This document shows positions 1 to 9,152 of a stretch of DNA of 64,000 bases, one piece after another (the stretch's first letter is position 1; every line of letters begins with the position of its first letter). This stretch comes from Pandoraea anhela. GTDB lineage: Bacteria > Pseudomonadota > Gammaproteobacteria > Burkholderiales > Burkholderiaceae. Made by a program: the position numbers and the translations under genes. The notes below the pieces were generated by a model. That model had not been told where the DNA came from. It did no database searches and saw only the letters and a list, made by a program, of their open reading frames with translations. The stretch is taken from contig NZ_CABPSB010000010.1 in NCBI RefSeq assembly GCF_902459655.1, positions 1 to 64,000 on the forward strand, written 5' to 3'.

Positions 1-70
1 GGCTGCCACGCCCACCGTCTAGATATTCACGAACTGCACGGCGCTTGAACGCCTCGTCGTACTTCGTCAT
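1..70 (-). CDS. IS3-family transposase OrfA, N-terminal fragment
   Basis: Partial CDS running off the window start. The start ATG is at 70-68 and about 23 codons are visible, beginning MTKYDEAFKRRAVREYLDGG. This matches the start of the helix-turn-helix OrfA of IS3-family (IS150-like) elements, which binds the terminal repeats. The G-rich stretch before the start can serve as ribosome binding site but lies in the 3' arm of a strong hairpin (78-113). Whether the rest of the gene is intact is unknown. Confidence 0.7.
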   Translation of the reverse strand, partial: MTKYDEAFKRRAVREYLDGGRGS

Positions 71-77
71 GCAAAAA

Positions 78-113
78 CCCCCAAGGGTTGGATTTATGTC
101 CAACTCTTGGGGG
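78..113. repeat. 15-bp hairpin at the IS terminus, covering the transposase ribosome binding site
   Basis: CCCCCAAGGGTTGGA (78-92) pairs with TCCAACTCTTGGGGG (99-113) over 15 positions, with one G-T wobble and a six-base loop. On the transposase strand the G-run just upstream of the start codon is in the 3' arm. A transcript entering from flanking DNA could therefore fold and hide the ribosome binding site, as known for other IS elements; this role is inferred. Confidence 0.7.
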
Positions 114-204
114 TCAGTTCACCTTTGTGCGCCGGTTTCCGTTCAGAACCCTAACCGTCTCCAGCCGGGGCGTCTTCACAACGCCCAACCATATACCGAC
201 GGCC

Positions 205-465
205 ATGAAAAAGAAGATAGCGTTAGCCGCGTTTCTCGCAGTGCCCGGATCCTTCGCGATCCTCGCCCTCGCCTGCCTGCATCCCGTTCTGCGGCGAGAA
301 CTCGCCCGCGCCGCCGGCCTCGAACCTGTCCTGACCAATGTGTCGCGACAGGTCGTGCTGCTCGCCCTCGTCTACCACCTGAACATGCACCACCGCCATC
401 GCGAACGCGCCCTGCGCGCCTGCCTCGCGCGCGGCGGCGCCGATTGCGACGCCTTCGCGCAATAG
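205..465 (+). CDS. Small hypothetical exported or membrane-anchored protein
   Basis: An 86-aa frame starting MKKKIALAAFLAVPGSFAIL, i.e. a basic N-terminus followed by about 18 hydrophobic residues: a signal-anchor or signal peptide. The rest is Arg/Leu/Ala-rich with a His-rich patch near residue 60 and two late cysteines. I do not recognise a family. An in-frame upstream extension exists, but it would bury the hydrophobic segment, so the ATG at 205 was preferred; no strong ribosome binding site is visible. It sits between the IS end and the 3' end of nasS, on the opposite strand. It could be a chance frame in GC-rich DNA. Confidence 0.35.
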   Translation: MKKKIALAAFLAVPGSFAILALACLHPVLRRELARAAGLEPVLTNVSRQVVLLALVYHLNMHHRHRERALRACLARGGADCDAFAQ

Positions 466-515
466 CCTCGCGAACACGCCGTCACGATACGACGCCCGCT
501 ACCGGCCCATCCCAG

Positions 516-1715
516 CTAGCCCGCCGACTTCGCCCGAATCGCAAACCCGTCGACGTACGCCGCCAGATCAGCCGCCCTCGCGGCATTCCATGCATTGCCG
601 TCGCACAACACTTCGCTCGCCGGCGACGACACCACCGGCACCCCCTCCGCCCGCGCCGCGGCCTCGAACAGCGCCGTCTGATTCACCGCCGCCGCCGTGC
701 GTGCCGCCCCGGTAACCGCCTCGTCGCCGACCATCCCCCACCGGCGATACTGCGCGACGAACCACATGCCGTCCGACGGGTGCGGATAATTCACCACGCC
801 TTCGTCGAAGAAACTCACCGGCAGCAACGCATGCCGACCGGACAGACGTCCGAAATCTCCCAGCAACCGCGCAGCAATCAGGTCGCGCGGCGCACCGACC
901 CATGCCGGCTCCGCCAGCCACCCCGCCGCCTCCGCCCGATGCCCCGGCATGTCCAGCCACCGGCAGGCGCTCAGCAGCGTTCGCACCAGCGCCTGCGCCG
1001 TCTTCGGGTAGCGCGTGACGAAGTCCCGTCGGCAGGCCAGCACCTTCTCCGGATGATTCGGCCAGATGTCGCTCGACACCGCGACCGTACGCCCCAGCCC
1101 CCGGGCCTGCGCCACCGCATGCCACGGCTCGCCGCAGCAAAAGCCGTCCAGTCCGCCCTCCTCCATTGCCGCCACCATGTGCGCCGGTGGAATCACGATA
1201 CTGGCGATGTCCGCGAGCGGATCGATGCCCTGCGCCGCGAACCAGTAGTTCATGAACATCGCGTGAGTGCCCGTGGGAAACGTCTGCGCGAAAACCGGCC
1301 GGCGGCCCAACGACGCCAGCGCAGTACGCAGATCCCCGGTCTCGGTCATCGCGTCCGCCAGCGAGGGCGTCACCGTCACGGCCTGCCCGTTGCGGTTGAG
1401 CACCATGAGCACCGCCATGTCCTCGCGCGGACCGCCAATGCCGAGTTGCACGCCGTACACCAGACCATAGAGCGAATGCGCCGCGTCCAGCTCACCCGTG
1501 ATCAGCTTGTCGCGAATGGCCGCCCACGACGCTTCGCGACTCAACTCCAGCGTGAGTCCATGCTCGTGCCCCAGTTCCAGACGCTTCGCCACGACCAGCG
1601 GCGCCGCATCCGAGAGCGCGATGAACCCCACGCGCAAATGACGCTTCTCCGGCCCGGTGTCCGACATACCGTCGGACGATTGCGCGTCGGAAACCAACCT
1701 CGATGACGTCGACAT
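516..1715 (-). CDS. nasS: NasS, nitrate/nitrite sensor (NrtA-like, cytoplasmic)
   Basis: A 399-aa protein of the NrtA/CmpA substrate-binding fold: LRVGFIALSDAAPLVVAKRL near residue 27, FPTGTHAMFMNYWFAAQGID mid-protein, FCCGEPWHAVAQARGLG further on. It has no signal peptide or lipobox, unlike periplasmic NrtA, which fits the NasS group. In the known NasS-NasT pair, NasS binds NasT without nitrate and releases it when nitrate or nitrite binds. It is the last gene of the nirB-nirD-nasA-cobA-nasT-nasS operon, 9 nt after nasT. The adjacent ANTAR gene is the main reason for calling NasS and not a transporter component. Confidence 0.88.
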   Translation of the reverse strand: MSTSSRLVSDAQSSDGMSDTGPEKRHLRVGFIALSDAAPLVVAKRLELGHEHGLTLELSREASWAAIRDKLITGELDAAHSLYGLVYGVQLGIGGPREDMAVLMVLNRNGQAVTVTPSLADAMTETGDLRTALASLGRRPVFAQTFPTGTHAMFMNYWFAAQGIDPLADIASIVIPPAHMVAAMEEGGLDGFCCGEPWHAVAQARGLGRTVAVSSDIWPNHPEKVLACRRDFVTRYPKTAQALVRTLLSACRWLDMPGHRAEAAGWLAEPAWVGAPRDLIAARLLGDFGRLSGRHALLPVSFFDEGVVNYPHPSDGMWFVAQYRRWGMVGDEAVTGAARTAAAVNQTALFEAAARAEGVPVVSSPASEVLCDGNAWNAARAADLAAYVDGFAIRAKSAG

Positions 1716-1724
1716 GAGCAGTGT

Positions 1725-2300
1725 CTATCCCAATAATTCGGCAATCGAGACGAGCTGGCGCGCCACTTCGACGAGCTTCTCGCCCTGATCCATCGCCCGT
1801 TTGCGCAGAATGGCGTATGCCTCCTGCTCGGAAATCTTGCGCCGGTCCATGAGCAAGCGCTTGGCCCGGTCGATCAGCTTACGGTCGGCCAGTTCGCTCT
1901 CGGCCTTCGCCAGCCGGGCACGCAGCTTCTCTTCATGCGCGAAGCGCGCGAGCGCGACTTCGAGAATCGGCGCGAGACGGTCCGCCGCCAGCCCTTCGAC
2001 GGAGTACGCCGTCACCCCGGCGTCGACAGCGGCACGAATGCGCGACTGATTGCCGTCGGCGGAGAACATCAGCACCGGACGCGGCGCCGCCGCATTCATC
2101 ACCGCCAATTGTTCCAGCGTGTCGCGTGAGGGTGATTCGGTGTCGATGATGACCACGTCCGGCCGCTCGCTCTCGACCACACGCGGCAACGCCTGCGGCT
2201 TGGCGACCTCGGCCAGCATTTCGCAACCCAGACGCGCGAGCGCCGCGCGCAACTCCCCGATCGGCTTGTCCGTATCGGTGACGAGCAGCACGCGCAACAT
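1725..2300 (-). CDS. nasT: NasT, ANTAR-domain transcription antiterminator
   Basis: From the ATG at 2300 the protein has 191 aa, the usual NasT length. It starts MLRVLLVTDTDKPIGELRAA, a receiver-like domain over about residues 1-120, and ends with an ANTAR domain over about 130-190 (RAKRLLMDRRKISEQEAY, then EVARQLVSIAELL). ANTAR proteins bind paired hexaloop RNA hairpins and prevent terminator formation; such a leader is visible upstream of nirB (9184-9277). Longer in-frame starts exist at 2345 (ATG) and 2402 (TTG) but add residues unlike the family. Activity should be set by NasS, encoded next. Confidence 0.88.
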   Translation of the reverse strand: MLRVLLVTDTDKPIGELRAALARLGCEMLAEVAKPQALPRVVESERPDVVIIDTESPSRDTLEQLAVMNAAAPRPVLMFSADGNQSRIRAAVDAGVTAYSVEGLAADRLAPILEVALARFAHEEKLRARLAKAESELADRKLIDRAKRLLMDRRKISEQEAYAILRKRAMDQGEKLVEVARQLVSIAELLG

Positions 2301-2485
2301 GCCCTGCGCATCCGGCCCGCTCTCGGCAGACGCAGCGCCAGTCATCTTGCGGGAGGGGGCGGCCGGCGGATCGATATCCCCGGCATCCGGTGTTTTCGGC
2401 AAGTGTCGTGAGGGCCGACACAGTCGGCCAGTCAGTGAGAAAGAGGAAAAAGGGTATGCGTGCGTCGGTATGACGATACAACGAT

Positions 2486-3277
2486 TCAGGCAGCGCGGGC
2501 GATGACGGCCTCTCGGCCCACCTCGGCACCGACCGCCCCGACAGTGGCCTCACAGACCGGCCCTACAGTGGCCTCAGCGACCGCGCCGCCCACGAGCAGA
2601 ATCGTGGGACTGGCGTAGCCCCCGGCGCGCACGTCCGCCGCCAGCCGTGCGAGCGACGTCACCATGCGACGCTCTTGCGGCGTACCCGCCCACTGAACCG
2701 CGCCCGCCGGCGTGGCGGCATCGAGATGCGTCAGCAACGTCGCGCTCAATTCCTCGACCCGGTGCAGCCCCATGTAGATCGCCAGCGTGGTGCCCGTCGC
2801 GGCCAGCGCCGCCCAGTTGGGCGCACTGCCGTCCTGCCGGTGCGCAGTCACGAATGTCACCCCCGCGCAGTGATCGCGATGCGTGAGCGACATGCCGAGG
2901 CCGGCCGCCGCCGCGAAGGCCGCCGACACCCCGTTGACGATCTCGACCGGCACCCCCGCGCGCCGCAGCGCCGTCATCTCCTCGCCCGCTCGACCGAACA
3001 TCAGCGCGTCGCCGCCCTTGACCCGCACCACATGCGCGCCGCACTTCGCGAAACGGCACATCATCCGTTGGATAAAAGCCTGCGGCGTCGATCGACAACC
3101 GCCGCGCTTGCCTACGGCAATTACGCGCGCGTGCGGGGCAAGCGTGGCGATCTCGGGATTCGCCAGATCGTCGATGAGCAACACATCGGCCTCGCCCAGC
3201 ACGCGCGCCGCGCGCAACGTCAGCAGATCGAGAGCGCCGGGTCCGGCGCTGAGCAGCGTGACTTTGCCCTGTTTCAT
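2486..3277 (-). CDS. cobA: Uroporphyrinogen-III C-methyltransferase (SUMT) of the nas operon
   Basis: A 263-aa SAM-dependent methyltransferase that makes precorrin-2 from uroporphyrinogen III. Family features: LLSAGPGALDLLTLRAARVL at the N-terminus, VGKRGG near residue 57, VRVKGGDALMFGRAGEEM near 85, IVNGVSAAFAAAAGLGMSLT near 115. The motif reads GPGALDL in place of the textbook GPGDPEL. Precorrin-2 leads to siroheme, the NirB cofactor, which explains its place between nasA and nasT. A second SUMT, fused to CobE, lies in the cobalamin region (53533). The C-terminal tail repeats EATVGPV-like words and is not conserved. Confidence 0.88.
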   Translation of the reverse strand: MKQGKVTLLSAGPGALDLLTLRAARVLGEADVLLIDDLANPEIATLAPHARVIAVGKRGGCRSTPQAFIQRMMCRFAKCGAHVVRVKGGDALMFGRAGEEMTALRRAGVPVEIVNGVSAAFAAAAGLGMSLTHRDHCAGVTFVTAHRQDGSAPNWAALAATGTTLAIYMGLHRVEELSATLLTHLDAATPAGAVQWAGTPQERRMVTSLARLAADVRAGGYASPTILLVGGAVAEATVGPVCEATVGAVGAEVGREAVIARAA

Positions 3278-3400
3278 GATCGTTCTCCCGTGATTCCTGA
3301 ATGTTCTCTGCGCTCTCTGCCGTGTCTGCCCTGTCTGCCTTGTCTACCTTCTCTACGATCTCGCCGCCCTCGATGTTTCCGATGTCCCGCCAGCGCTCCC

Positions 3401-6148
3401 TCATGCGGCACTCGTCGCCATCGACACCCCGACGGCAGCCCCGACCGATGCCCCGGAGGCCCCGGAGGCCGCGCACATGCGCTGCAACTCCGGCACGCAG
3501 GAGCCGCAGACCGTGCCGCAACCGAGCTTTGCCTTGAGCTGAGCGACATCGGCGTCGGCACCCATCGTGGCAATCGCCGTGCCGATGCTCGATGCCGTGA
3601 CCGACCGGCACTGGCAGACGGTCCGGTCGCGCGGCAGCGCCGGGCCGCTATCGGCCACGAACACGGCATGACGGGCCCGCGTCCATGGCGACCCCTCACG
3701 CACGCGCGCGAGCAGCGACGTCGAGCCGGTCACATCCGCCTCACTGCCGGCCACCAGCACACCGTCGATCAGCGTGCCGCGCCACGCCACGCGTTTGGTC
3801 ATCGCGCGGCGCGCGTCGCGATACTCCAGCAACGACGCGTCGCGCGGCAATCCCAGCGCCGTATGCAGACGCTCCAGCCAAGCCGCGTCGGGCTGATCGT
3901 CGGCAGCCGTCACGACCACACGGTCATCGCCCTCCAGACGCACCGTCGCGAACCGTCGCTCGGCGAGCAACGGCTGCACCGCCGCATGCAGTTGAAGTGC
4001 ATTGCCACGGCGCACCGCCGCCACCCGCCACGGCAGCGTCAACGGATCGACGCGCACCGCCGCATGCTTCAACTCGGGCTGCTTCGAATACTTGTCGACA
4101 GCGCCCGTCGTGGTGTCGTTCACGCCCCCGCCGCCGAGAAACTGGCCGCTCCAATGCATCGGGACGAACACCGTGCCGGACGCCACGTCCTCGCTCATCG
4201 TCAGCATCAACACCCGCTCGCCACGACGACTCGACAGCCGCACGAAGTCCCCCGCGCGCAGGTTGCGACGCGCAGCATCCGCCGGATGCATCGTCAGCGC
4301 CGGCTCCGGCGCATGCTCGAACAACTGGCCCACCCGACCAGTGCGGCTCATACCGTGCCACTGGTCCCGCAAACGCCCGGTGATAAGGCGCAGCGGATGA
4401 CGCGCATTGATCGGCTCGGCGACCGGCCGATACTCGAACGCGTGGAATCTCGCGCGTCCATCGGCCGTCGCGAATACGCCGTCTTCGTAGCGGCGCGCCA
4501 CGCCGTGCGCAGCCCCCGCAGGGAACGGCCACTGCTGCGGCCCGCGCGCGGCCAGCAGGGGGTAATCGATGCCGCCGATGTCCAGATCGCGACCGACGGT
4601 CAGCGAGCGATGCTCGTCGAAGATCGTCTCGATGGACGAGAACACAAACGGCTGCGGCGACACGCCGAGCCTCGGCGCGAGCCGCCGCGCCACTTCGCTC
4701 GCGATCCACCAGTCGGCCCGGGCATTGCCCGGCGCAGGGACTGCCGCGCGCACGCGGGAAATCCGGCGCTCCGAGTTCGTGACGGTACCGGCCTTCTCGC
4801 CCCAACTGGTGGCGGGCAGCAGTACGTCGGCATACGGCACGGTGTCCGTCTGATGGAACGCTTCCTGCACGACGACGAATTCCGCCGTCGCCAGCGCCTC
4901 GCGAACCCGCGCGCTATCCGGCATCGAATGGACCGGGTTGGTGCACGCGATCCAGATCGCCTTGATGCGCCCGTCGCGAACGGCGTCGAACATCTCCACC
5001 GCAGGCAGCCCCGGCCTGTCCGACAGGTCCTGCACGCCCCAGAGCCGCTCGACCTCGGCCCGATGCGCCGCGTTGCCGATATCGCGATGCGCCGCGAGCA
5101 TGGTGGCCAGACCGCCGACTTCACGCCCGCCCATCGCGTTGGGTTGCCCCGTGAGCGAGAACGGTCCGGCGCCGGGGCGTCCGATCTGTCGCGTCGCCAG
5201 ATGCAGATGGATGAGCGCGAGGTTCTTCTCCGTGCCGTGGCTCGACTGATTCAACCCCATGCAATAGAGCGACAGCGCCGCCGGGCTTTCGCCGAACCAG
5301 TCTGCCGCCTGACGCAGCGCCGACTCGTCGATGCCGCAAATATCCGCGACGAGTTGCGGCGGATACGCCCGCAGCACCTGCTTGAGCGCATCGAACCCTT
5401 CGGTATGCGCGTCGATGTAACGACGGTCGATGCGCCCTTCCCAGATGAGGTGATGCAACATGCCGTGAAACAACGCGACGTCGGTGCCGGGCACGATCGG
5501 CAGATGCAGATCGGCCATCGCCGCCGTATCGGTGCGACGTGGATCGACCACGATCCAGCGAATCGACGGATCGGCCGCCTTCGCGGCTTCCAGGCGTCGA
5601 AACAGCACCGGATGCGCATACGCCATGTTGCTGCCGGCGAAGATCACCGTGCGGGCGGCTTCGAGATCGTCGTAACACGTGGGCGGACCGTCTGCGCCGA
5701 GCGCCATCTTGTACGCGCTCACGGCGCTGGACATGCACAGGCGCGAGTTCGTATCGATGTTGTTGGTGCGCACCAGCCCTTTGGCCAGCTTGTTGAAAAC
5801 GTAGTAGTCCTCGGTCAGCAACTGCCCGGAGACGTAGAACGCCACGGCGTCCGGGCCGTGACGGTCGATGACCTCGGCAAAGCGCGACGCCACCGTTTCA
5901 AGCGCGGCGTCCCACGTGGCAGGCGCACGTGCGGCCTCGCGAGAGGTGCGCATCTCGGGCATCAGCACGCGTCCGGCGAGCGACTGCGCGGTGAGCGGCA
6001 GCGTCATGCCCTTGCTGCACAGCCGCCCGTAGTTCGCCGGGTGCGCCGGGTCGCCCTGCACACCGACGATGCGCTCGCCGTCGCTCTCGACGAGCATGCC
6101 GCAACCGACACCGCAGTAGCAGCAGGTGGTTTGCGTAATGGTTGTCAT
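3401..6148 (-). CDS. nasA: Assimilatory nitrate reductase, catalytic molybdoprotein
   Basis: A 915-aa molybdopterin oxidoreductase reducing nitrate to nitrite in the cytoplasm. The N-terminus has the 4Fe-4S motif C9-x2-C12-x3-C16 and a fourth Cys in GRLCSKG. GSNMAYAHPVLFRR, WIVVDPRRTDTAAMADLHLP and ATSWGEKAGTVTNSERR are typical of the Nas/Nap branch. The last 80 residues add a BFD-like 2Fe-2S domain (VCQCRSVTASSI, then CGTVCGSC), as in NasA enzymes that accept electrons directly. No Tat signal is present. The ribosome binding site is CGGAG. It follows nirD by 35 nt, and the SUMT gene follows it. Confidence 0.93.
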   Translation of the reverse strand: MTTITQTTCCYCGVGCGMLVESDGERIVGVQGDPAHPANYGRLCSKGMTLPLTAQSLAGRVLMPEMRTSREAARAPATWDAALETVASRFAEVIDRHGPDAVAFYVSGQLLTEDYYVFNKLAKGLVRTNNIDTNSRLCMSSAVSAYKMALGADGPPTCYDDLEAARTVIFAGSNMAYAHPVLFRRLEAAKAADPSIRWIVVDPRRTDTAAMADLHLPIVPGTDVALFHGMLHHLIWEGRIDRRYIDAHTEGFDALKQVLRAYPPQLVADICGIDESALRQAADWFGESPAALSLYCMGLNQSSHGTEKNLALIHLHLATRQIGRPGAGPFSLTGQPNAMGGREVGGLATMLAAHRDIGNAAHRAEVERLWGVQDLSDRPGLPAVEMFDAVRDGRIKAIWIACTNPVHSMPDSARVREALATAEFVVVQEAFHQTDTVPYADVLLPATSWGEKAGTVTNSERRISRVRAAVPAPGNARADWWIASEVARRLAPRLGVSPQPFVFSSIETIFDEHRSLTVGRDLDIGGIDYPLLAARGPQQWPFPAGAAHGVARRYEDGVFATADGRARFHAFEYRPVAEPINARHPLRLITGRLRDQWHGMSRTGRVGQLFEHAPEPALTMHPADAARRNLRAGDFVRLSSRRGERVLMLTMSEDVASGTVFVPMHWSGQFLGGGGVNDTTTGAVDKYSKQPELKHAAVRVDPLTLPWRVAAVRRGNALQLHAAVQPLLAERRFATVRLEGDDRVVVTAADDQPDAAWLERLHTALGLPRDASLLEYRDARRAMTKRVAWRGTLIDGVLVAGSEADVTGSTSLLARVREGSPWTRARHAVFVADSGPALPRDRTVCQCRSVTASSIGTAIATMGADADVAQLKAKLGCGTVCGSCVPELQRMCAASGASGASVGAAVGVSMATSAA

Positions 6149-6183
6149 GGGGGGCTCCGACGATCGTTCAGGTCGCGGGGCGC

Positions 6184-6597
6184 TCAGGCCACCGCCGCGG
6201 CGCTCACGTCGCCCGCCTGGCCAGGGTCAGCGCTCACTGCCTCGTCGAACGACAGGTACACCTCGCCTGCGTCGATCCGCACCGGGAAACGTTGTGCGCA
6301 GCCCACGTCCGGCGCGCAGGCCTCGCCCGTGTTCAGATCGATGTTCCAGGCATGCAGCGGACACGTCACTTTCTCGCCGTGCACAATCCCTTGCGACAGC
6401 GCGCCGCCCTTGTGCGGGCATTTGTCGCGCAAGGCGAAGACGGTGTCGCTCTCGGTGCGAAACAGTGCGATGTCGCCGCCCGGATGGGTCAGCACGCGCG
6501 TGCCCAGACGCGGAATGGCGTTCACGTCGCATACATGCAGCCAGATCGGCCCGGATCGAAGCGATGATCGAAGCGATTCTTGAAGCGATTGCGTCAT
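6184..6597 (-). CDS. nirD: Nitrite reductase (NADH) small subunit
   Basis: A 137-aa Rieske-fold protein. Both ligand pairs are visible: CPHKGG near residue 58 and CPLHAWNIDLNTGEA near 78, i.e. the Cys-x-His ... Cys-x2-His arrangement (some NirD proteins lack it). It is the small partner of NirB in assimilatory NADH-dependent reduction of nitrite to ammonium. It starts 9 nt after the nirB stop and is read in the same operon. Confidence 0.93.
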   Translation of the reverse strand: MTQSLQESLRSSLRSGPIWLHVCDVNAIPRLGTRVLTHPGGDIALFRTESDTVFALRDKCPHKGGALSQGIVHGEKVTCPLHAWNIDLNTGEACAPDVGCAQRFPVRIDAGEVYLSFDEAVSADPGQAGDVSAAAVA

Positions 6598-6606
6598 GAC
6601 ATTCCC

Positions 6607-9078
6607 TCAGGCGGTCGTGGTTTCGGTGGACACGGCGTCGGCTGGCGCGCCGGCAACCGTCAGCGGACGATACTCGTTGGCCTGTGCCCCGTTGATGCGC
6701 GCCTGCCACGGGTCGGGCAGCCCGTCGAGCGAGAACAGCAACCGCTCGTACAGCGCACGACGATTGGCCGCATCGTTCACCACGCGCTGCTTGACGTAAT
6801 CGAGGCCCACGCGGTCGAGGTAGTGCACCGTGCGGTCGAGGTAATAGGCTTCTTCGCGATACAACTGGAGGAACGCGCCCGTGTACTCCTTGACCTCGTC
6901 GGCGGTCTTCACCTTGACGAGGAACTGCGCGACTTCGGTCTTGATGCCGCCGTTACCGCCCACATACAGCTCCCACCCCGAGTCGACGGCGATCACGCCC
7001 ACGTCCTTGATCCCGGCCTCGGCGCAGTTGCGCGGGCATCCCGACACTGCAAGCTTCACCTTGTGCGGCGACCACATGTTCGCGAGCATCGTCTCCAGAT
7101 CGATGCCCATCTGGGTGCTGTTCTGCGTGCCGAAGCGGCAGAACTCGCTGCCCACGCACGTCTTCACCGTGCGGATCGATTTACCGTACGCGTGCCCCGA
7201 CGGCATGCCCAGATCGCGCCAGACGTTCACCAGATCGTCCTTCTTCACGCCGAGCAAGTCGATACGCTGACCGCCCGTGACCTTGACCATCGGTATCTGA
7301 TACTTGTCGGCCACGTCGGCAATGCGGCGCAACTCGCTCGCATTCGTCACGCCGCCCTTCATCTGCGGAATGACGGAGAAGGTGTTGTCCTTCTGGATGT
7401 TGGCATGCACGCGTTCGTTGACGAAGCGGCTTTGCGGATCGTCCACCGCTTCTTTCGGCCACGTGCTGAGCATGTAGTAGTTCAGTGCCGGACGACACGT
7501 CGCGCAGCCATTGGGCGTTCGCCATTCGAGGAAATCGAAGGCGGCGCGGTGCGTGGTGAGACGATGCTCGCGCACGGCGCGGCGCACGTCCGCATGCGAC
7601 AGATCGGTGCAACCGCACACGGCCTTTTGCTTCGGTGTGGCGTCGTATGTCGTGCCGAGCGTGCTCATCAGAATCTGCTCGCACAACCCGGCGCAGGAAC
7701 CGCACGAACTGGCGGCCTTGGTGTGCTTCTTCACTTCGTCGAGCGTGAACAGGCCCTTCTCGGTGATCGCCTTGACGATGGTGCCCTTGCACACGCCGTT
7801 GCAACCACACACTTCGTCGCTGTCCGCCATGGCGGAGGCGCGGCTCTGGCCTTGCGTGCCGACGTCGCCCACGCTCGTCTCACCGAACATGATGGTGCTG
7901 CGCAGCTCGCCCAGTGCGCGCCCTTCGCGCAGCAGTTTGAAGTACCACGCACCGTCGGTCGTGTCGCCGTACAAGCACGCGCCGACGAGCTTGTCGTCGC
8001 GAATCACGAGCTTCTTGTAGACGCCGCTCGCCGGATCCGACAGCACGATTTCCTCGGTACCTTCGCCGCCGAGAAAATCGCCGGCCGAGAACAGATCGAT
8101 GCCCGTGACCTTGAGCTTCGTCGAGAGCACCGAGCCGCGATAGCTGCCGATGCCCATGAGCGCGAGGTGGTTGGCGCAAACCTTGGCCTGCTCGAACAGC
8201 GGGGCGACGAGACCATACGCCACACCGCGATGGCTCACACACTCGCCGACGGCGTAGATGCGCGGGTCGTAGGTTTGCAGCGTGTCCGACACCACGATGC
8301 CGCGTAGGCAGTGCAGCCCGGCGGCTTCGGCCAGCGCCGTGTTCGGACGGATACCGGCGGCCATCACCACGAGGTCCCCCGCGATTTCATCGCCGTTGGC
8401 GAACTTCACGGCGCGCACGCAGCCATGCGCATCACCGAGAATTTCCGACGTCTGGTGCGAGAGGCGGAACGCGAGACCGCGCGCTTCGAGCGACTGTTGC
8501 AGCAGCCTGCCGGCGGTGCTGTCGAGCTGACGTTCGAGCAGCGTGTCGGCAAGATGTACGACAGTGACGTCCATGCCGCGCAACTTCAGGCCGTTGGCCG
8601 CTTCCAGTCCAAGCAGCCCACCGCCGATCACGACCGCATGACGCTTCACGCGCGCCGTATCGATCATGATCTGCGTGTCGCGAATGTCCCGGTAGCTGAT
8701 GACGCCGTCGAGATCCTTGCCGGGCACGGGCAGGATGAACGGGCTGGAGCCGGTGGCGATCAGCAGGCGGTCGTACGGCGCTTCGGTGCCGTCGGCACAG
8801 CGCACGAGGCGACGCGGCCGGTCGATCTGCGTGACTTCCTTGCCCAGATGCAGCGTGATGCCCTTGTCCGCATACCAGTCGAGCGGATTGAGCACGATGT
8901 CCGTGAACGACTGCTCGCCAGCGAGCACCGGCGAGAGCAGGATGCGGTTGTAGTTCGGATGCGGCTCTGCGCCGAACACGGTGATGTCGTACTGATCCGG
9001 TGCGATCTCGAGCAGCTCTTCGAGCGTGCGGATGCCCGCCATGCCATTGCCGATGACGACCAGACGAGGTTTGCCCAT
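6607..9078 (-). CDS. nirB: Nitrite reductase (NADH) large subunit
   Basis: An 823-aa siroheme enzyme: N-terminal FAD/NAD oxidoreductase (MGKPRLVVIGNGMAGIRTLE), a BFD-type 2Fe-2S region near residues 420-475 (CGCNGVCKG, CGSCAGLC), then the sulfite/nitrite reductase half-domains. The 4Fe-4S/siroheme cysteines are in TCVGSEFCRFGTQ (about 638-650) and SGCPRNCAEAG (about 677-687). The ATG at 9078 was chosen for its strong AGGAGA ribosome binding site and family-like start; an in-frame extension reaches 9252 but would run through the leader terminator. It is the first gene of the nas operon, under the sigma-54 promoter and ANTAR leader upstream. Confidence 0.95.
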   Translation of the reverse strand: MGKPRLVVIGNGMAGIRTLEELLEIAPDQYDITVFGAEPHPNYNRILLSPVLAGEQSFTDIVLNPLDWYADKGITLHLGKEVTQIDRPRRLVRCADGTEAPYDRLLIATGSSPFILPVPGKDLDGVISYRDIRDTQIMIDTARVKRHAVVIGGGLLGLEAANGLKLRGMDVTVVHLADTLLERQLDSTAGRLLQQSLEARGLAFRLSHQTSEILGDAHGCVRAVKFANGDEIAGDLVVMAAGIRPNTALAEAAGLHCLRGIVVSDTLQTYDPRIYAVGECVSHRGVAYGLVAPLFEQAKVCANHLALMGIGSYRGSVLSTKLKVTGIDLFSAGDFLGGEGTEEIVLSDPASGVYKKLVIRDDKLVGACLYGDTTDGAWYFKLLREGRALGELRSTIMFGETSVGDVGTQGQSRASAMADSDEVCGCNGVCKGTIVKAITEKGLFTLDEVKKHTKAASSCGSCAGLCEQILMSTLGTTYDATPKQKAVCGCTDLSHADVRRAVREHRLTTHRAAFDFLEWRTPNGCATCRPALNYYMLSTWPKEAVDDPQSRFVNERVHANIQKDNTFSVIPQMKGGVTNASELRRIADVADKYQIPMVKVTGGQRIDLLGVKKDDLVNVWRDLGMPSGHAYGKSIRTVKTCVGSEFCRFGTQNSTQMGIDLETMLANMWSPHKVKLAVSGCPRNCAEAGIKDVGVIAVDSGWELYVGGNGGIKTEVAQFLVKVKTADEVKEYTGAFLQLYREEAYYLDRTVHYLDRVGLDYVKQRVVNDAANRRALYERLLFSLDGLPDPWQARINGAQANEYRPLTVAGAPADAVSTETTTA

Positions 9079-9152
9079 GTTGTCTTCTCCTGTTGCCGCG
9101 CGTTGCAGCGCCGAAATACAACTTCGAAGCACCGCTCCGAAGCGCAGCCCCG

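Larger units (their letters stand above)
1..116 (-). mobile_element. IS3-family insertion sequence, left end (truncated by window)
   Basis: The minus strand reads an element terminus beginning TGACCCCCAAG at 116, followed by a short leader and the first codons of an IS3-type OrfA at 70. TG...CA ends and this OrfA N-terminus are typical of the IS3 family, probably the IS150 group. Only the left end is inside the window, so length, OrfB and the other terminal repeat cannot be seen. The boundary at 116 is inferred from the terminal dinucleotide and was not confirmed by a target duplication. Confidence 0.7.

Noticed and set aside
223-477. Minus-strand 84-codon frame opposite the small exported protein
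   Set aside because: No family match and no ribosome binding site; the plus-strand frame with a signal-like N-terminus is more protein-like, though still weak.
2675-6583. Plus-strand open frame of about 1300 codons opposite nasA and cobA
   Set aside because: Arg/His/Pro-rich with no domain signal; typical antisense shadow of GC-rich codon use opposite well-supported genes.
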